From positions 3,038,001 to 3,102,000 of the forward strand of contig NC_015738.1 of the NCBI RefSeq assembly GCF_000270285.1: a DNA stretch of 64,000 nt, in the 5' to 3' direction. The stretch comes from Eggerthella sp. YY7918. GTDB taxonomy: Bacteria > Actinomycetota > Coriobacteriia > Coriobacteriales > Eggerthellaceae. The notes beneath the pieces were generated by a model, which saw only the letters and a list, made by a program, of their open reading frames with translations, ran no database searches and was not told where the DNA came from. A program made the translations under genes and the position numbers. Of this stretch, positions 61,496 to 64,000 are shown one piece after another; within the stretch, counting starts at the first letter, position 1; every line of letters begins with the position of its first letter.

Positions 61496-62263
61496 TTAGG
61501 TTGTGGGAATTTCTTTCATGCGCTGCAGAAGGTCGATCATTTCGAACGCGTTGCGTTCGGCCGCGTCGAGGGACGTGAGCAGCTGATCGCAGACTGACAG
61601 GATGTCGTCGTCGGGATCGGGGCTGTCCAGCACCCGCTCGATATCGGTGGCGGCGTCGCGGTCAAGCGCCTCAAGCAGGCGCAGGATGGAGGCGAGCGAA
61701 TAGTTCGCCGCACGCAAGGCACGGATGATGGCAAGGCGGTTGATATCGGCGGCCGCGTAGACGCGATAGCCATTCCGCTTGCGCCTGACCTGCAACAACC
61801 CATTCATTTCCCAGTTGCGCAACGCGTCGATGGTGGTGTCCAGGTAGTCGGCCGTCTGTTTGCGCGTGAGCATGAGAGGTTCACCGGGCGCGTCGGTCTC
61901 GCCCACATGTGCGAGCAACTTGCGCACCTGGCGCAGCGCCTCTTCGGCAGCGGCTCGTTCGCGACGTAAGTGCGCTATGCGCTGATCAACCAGTGCAAGC
62001 GCCTGGTCATACGATTGCCGCGCCATGGTGTCAATGATGACGAGCACTTCCCGACGCAGCCCATTCTGCACCAATTCCACGTTGAGCGCCGCTCGCACAA
62101 ACTGCACCTGCAACACGTGCAGTTCCGTGAACACCCGATACCCATTCGCACGCCGCGCCGGCGCCGTAATGAAACCAATGCGCTCATACAGCCGCACCGT
62201 ATTAGGATGCACCCCCGCAATCCGCGCAATCTGTGACGTAGTATAAGTAGACAAACGCTTCAT
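61496..62263 (-). CDS. MerR-family regulator
   Basis: A 255-aa protein with an N-terminal HTH (YTTSQIARIAGVHPNTVRLY, then ERIGFITAPARRANGYRVF) and a second MerR-like HTH region near the middle (LTRKQTADYLDTTIDALRNW, then KRNGYRVYAAADINRLAIIR). It therefore looks like two MerR domains in tandem. A TATACT box ends 6 bp before the ATG, so the message could be leaderless. It likely controls the ABC-2 exporter genes directly downstream. Confidence 0.82.
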   Translation of the reverse strand: MKRLSTYTTSQIARIAGVHPNTVRLYERIGFITAPARRANGYRVFTELHVLQVQFVRAALNVELVQNGLRREVLVIIDTMARQSYDQALALVDQRIAHLRRERAAAEEALRQVRKLLAHVGETDAPGEPLMLTRKQTADYLDTTIDALRNWEMNGLLQVRRKRNGYRVYAAADINRLAIIRALRAANYSLASILRLLEALDRDAATDIERVLDSPDPDDDILSVCDQLLTSLDAAERNAFEMIDLLQRMKEIPTT

Positions 62264-62417
62264 GCAGGCAGTATACCCTGAGGCCAGCTTGTTCTCATAA
62301 AACTACGAAGCGATACAGTACGCCACATACAAAGGAACACTTTTCACGCCATTTTCGAAGCCAAAGTTTTTAGAAGAAAGACGCATTACGAACGACGATA
62401 GTGTTTTGAATAGTTCG

Positions 62418-62445
62418 GAAATTTCGTTATGTGTAACGAAATTTC
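62418..62445. repeat. perfect 12-bp palindromic hairpin
   Basis: GAAATTTCGTTA and TAACGAAATTTC around TGTG. There is no T-run, so it is more like an operator than a terminator. It lies in the 276-bp gap between the second MerR gene and the SirTM fragment, which otherwise holds no gene. Confidence 0.7.
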
Positions 62446-62539
62446 AACTTAGAGGAAGAGGAGGAGCTGCTTTTCTGTAACAACACTGATGAGTTTAGAG
62501 CAGGACGTCGCACCGATGGCATCCTTCTTTGCACCTGCT

Positions 62540-62699
62540 GGTGGTCGCGGAAGTCAGCGAAATTCTTATCGAATCGCTCACCTGAATAGGTTAGCCCCGC
62601 TGCGGTGGACATTCCTGCACATGCTCCTATGAGCACGGCATCGACCTCGCGCTGGACGCGGCGCAGGCGCTCTTTTGCACCTCCATAGAAGTTTTGACC
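62540..62699 (-). pseudogene. SirTM gene fragment
   Basis: The leftward translation has DAVLIGACAGMSTAAGLTYS, then GERFDKNFADFRD, nearly the same as residues 38-70 of the intact SirTM gene (56908-57900), but GAGAG is changed to GACAG. Nothing before or after matches. The DNA has many silent differences from the intact gene, so it is an old duplicate or a relic of a second SirTM locus. Confidence 0.85.
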
Positions 62700-62707
62700 A
62701 ATCTCCC

Positions 62708-63988
62708 TTATACCACTTGGTGACGACGGAAGCTGATCGCAGCGAGGGGTAAGCAAAGGACAGTCACACAGGCCCACACAAGCGATGCGGCAATAACAGG
62801 TTCAAACACCACGGGTCCTGCAGCATAAGAAAGGTACTGGCTGACAAGAAAGCCGGGACTCATCGAATTGATAGGGAACAACGACAACACTCGCAGCATG
62901 AAGCCACTGGTAGCAGAACCCACAAGACCGGTAATAAGCAGCAAGCAAACAGTGATGGCGAAAATGGCAATCTGTGAGCGCATGCGCGCCGACAACAACA
63001 ACGTAAGACCTGCAAACCCAAGCATGATCAAATATCCCAAACCGACCGCAATCCATACCGCCTGAGATGCGGTCACATTGTAGGGCGATGTGGGAACAAG
63101 CACTTGGATAGGCAACTCGGCACCTCCTGCCCCAAAGCACATAAGGGGTATACCCACCACCACACCCGCGCTCAAAAGAAAGTAGATTGTAGCAAAGCCC
63201 ACAGCAGCAATCACCTTAGCTACTACCAAACGTCCCCGTCCATGACGGGTTGCCAGCAGCACCGCGTCGGTGCGAGCTGCATATTCCCCCGTAAACACAG
63301 GAGTCAGCGCAATACAGATGGCCACCATCGCAAACGTAAGAAAACCTACACAGTTGAGGATATCATCCCACCCACCTGCATAGCCGTAGGAAAACGGCGT
63401 AGCTATTTCATCGATCTTGGCCTGCCAAAAATCGTATTCGATTTGCGTAAGCGAAACTGAAGTGTATCCCTCAAGGCACGCGTCAAGCTGTCCTGAGCCC
63501 TGCGCGTTCAAAGCCTCGTAAAACGAAGCAGGGTCGACATCATTCACGACCATACCAGCAGCCGTCTGATAGGGCGATGTCTCCCTTGTGGACCAAGGCG
63601 AAAGCAGGAACCGATAGTAGGGATGAGAGAGCATCGCCCGATCAGCAGCAGATGCACGCTCTTCTAGAAGTTCAGAAGCGGACTCCCTCGACAGATTCAC
63701 CAACTCCTCAGGGGTTACCGACGCAAAAGCCACCTCGTTGTAATGTGCCATGTCCCCGGCGATACGTTCAGGAGTAAGAGTGCCTGCATGGGGCTCAATC
63801 TGGCTGCGCTCATATTCGATAGCAGCCAATCCGGTGTAGTCCTCATTGGCCTCTGCGTTGTGCGCGACCATCTGCAAAATGTTGGCACACATAACAAAAC
63901 AGATCAGCGCAAAGATGACCAAACAAGAAACGAGCGTTGACTTTCGGGTGATAATTTTCTTCAGCTCGAAACAAACAAGGCTTCCCAT
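62708..63988 (-). CDS. large ABC-2 type permease (ABC export system)
   Basis: A 426-aa protein with a first helix near residue 25, a long extracellular loop (about 45-200), and five or six helices in the C-terminal half. It is built like the ABC-2 permeases that export lantibiotic-type peptides or lipids. ATG 63988 follows AAGGG. Its ATPase should lie right of the window. It ends 9 bp before the SirTM fragment. Confidence 0.85.
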   Translation of the reverse strand: MGSLVCFELKKIITRKSTLVSCLVIFALICFVMCANILQMVAHNAEANEDYTGLAAIEYERSQIEPHAGTLTPERIAGDMAHYNEVAFASVTPEELVNLSRESASELLEERASAADRAMLSHPYYRFLLSPWSTRETSPYQTAAGMVVNDVDPASFYEALNAQGSGQLDACLEGYTSVSLTQIEYDFWQAKIDEIATPFSYGYAGGWDDILNCVGFLTFAMVAICIALTPVFTGEYAARTDAVLLATRHGRGRLVVAKVIAAVGFATIYFLLSAGVVVGIPLMCFGAGGAELPIQVLVPTSPYNVTASQAVWIAVGLGYLIMLGFAGLTLLLSARMRSQIAIFAITVCLLLITGLVGSATSGFMLRVLSLFPINSMSPGFLVSQYLSYAAGPVVFEPVIAASLVWACVTVLCLPLAAISFRRHQVV

Positions 63989-64000
63989 GGAAAATCCCTT

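Noticed and set aside
1-64000. tRNA, rRNA, CRISPR arrays, insertion sequences and riboswitches
   Set aside because: No T-loop or cloverleaf pattern, no regularly spaced repeats and no transposase motifs were recognised by eye. Absence is not proof without a covariance-model search.

Overview
The window looks like a piece of a high-GC, Gram-positive gut actinobacterium, most likely Coriobacteriia/Eggerthellaceae. The reasons are GC-rich background genes, a Tat-type lipoprotein, a sortase/CnaB surface-protein system and a Gram-positive conjugation module. The taxon is inferred; there is no rRNA, tRNA or housekeeping marker here. No CRISPR array and no integrase gene were seen.

Region 1 (1-17.75 kb) is a pyochelin/yersiniabactin-type siderophore locus. 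It has a pair of fused permease-ATPase ABC genes (leftward, the second cut by the window edge), a TetR regulator, a salicylate-type aryl-AMP ligase (leftward), and a tightly coupled rightward operon. The operon encodes NRPS1 (ArCP-Cy-A-PCP), NRPS2 (docking-Cy-A-MT-PCP-TE), a saccharopine-dehydrogenase-like oxidoreductase, a thiazolinyl imine reductase, a DASS-family carrier and a type II thioesterase. The two synthetases match PchE (without its epimerase) and PchF, so the predicted product is an aryl-thiazoline/thiazolidine chelator built from an aryl acid and two cysteines. The locus is AT-rich except for one very GC-rich segment covering the NRPS1 adenylation domain, and an 86-bp identical tract is shared by both A domains.

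Region 2 (17.76-22.6 kb) is a leftward Opp/Dpp/Ni-type ABC importer: fused double ATPase, two permeases and a Tat/lipobox binding protein. It ends against the siderophore operon and could import the metal chelate, but that is inference.

Region 3 (about 23.1-51.8 kb) is an integrative/conjugative or plasmid-like element, almost all leftward. In transcription order it carries ParA-ParB, class B sortase, an NlpC/P60-CnaB surface protein, a 2,013-aa methylase/SNF2-helicase protein (with a TnpV-like gene in another frame inside it), three DNA methyltransferase-like genes, a TOPRIM primase, a candidate oriT, MobC, MOBP relaxase, PcfB, an ArdC-like protein, VirD4, a VirB2-like protein, a VirB6-like protein, PrgI, VirB4 and a CHAP hydrolase. 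Two rightward genes, a HEPN Abi protein and a DUF4238 protein, are inserted between the primase and the methyltransferases as probable defence cargo.

Region 4 (51.8-58.7 kb) is accessory DNA: tiny membrane proteins, an HTH/membrane-protein pair, two frameshifted remnants, an AbiEi/AbiEii toxin-antitoxin pair with a perfect inverted-repeat operator, and a SirTM sirtuin overlapping a zinc-type macrodomain hydrolase.

Region 5 (58.9-64 kb) carries a MerR regulator with a GyrI-like effector domain, an ABC-2 ATPase/permease pair, a second MerR regulator, a decayed second SirTM copy, and a large ABC-2 type permease near the right edge.
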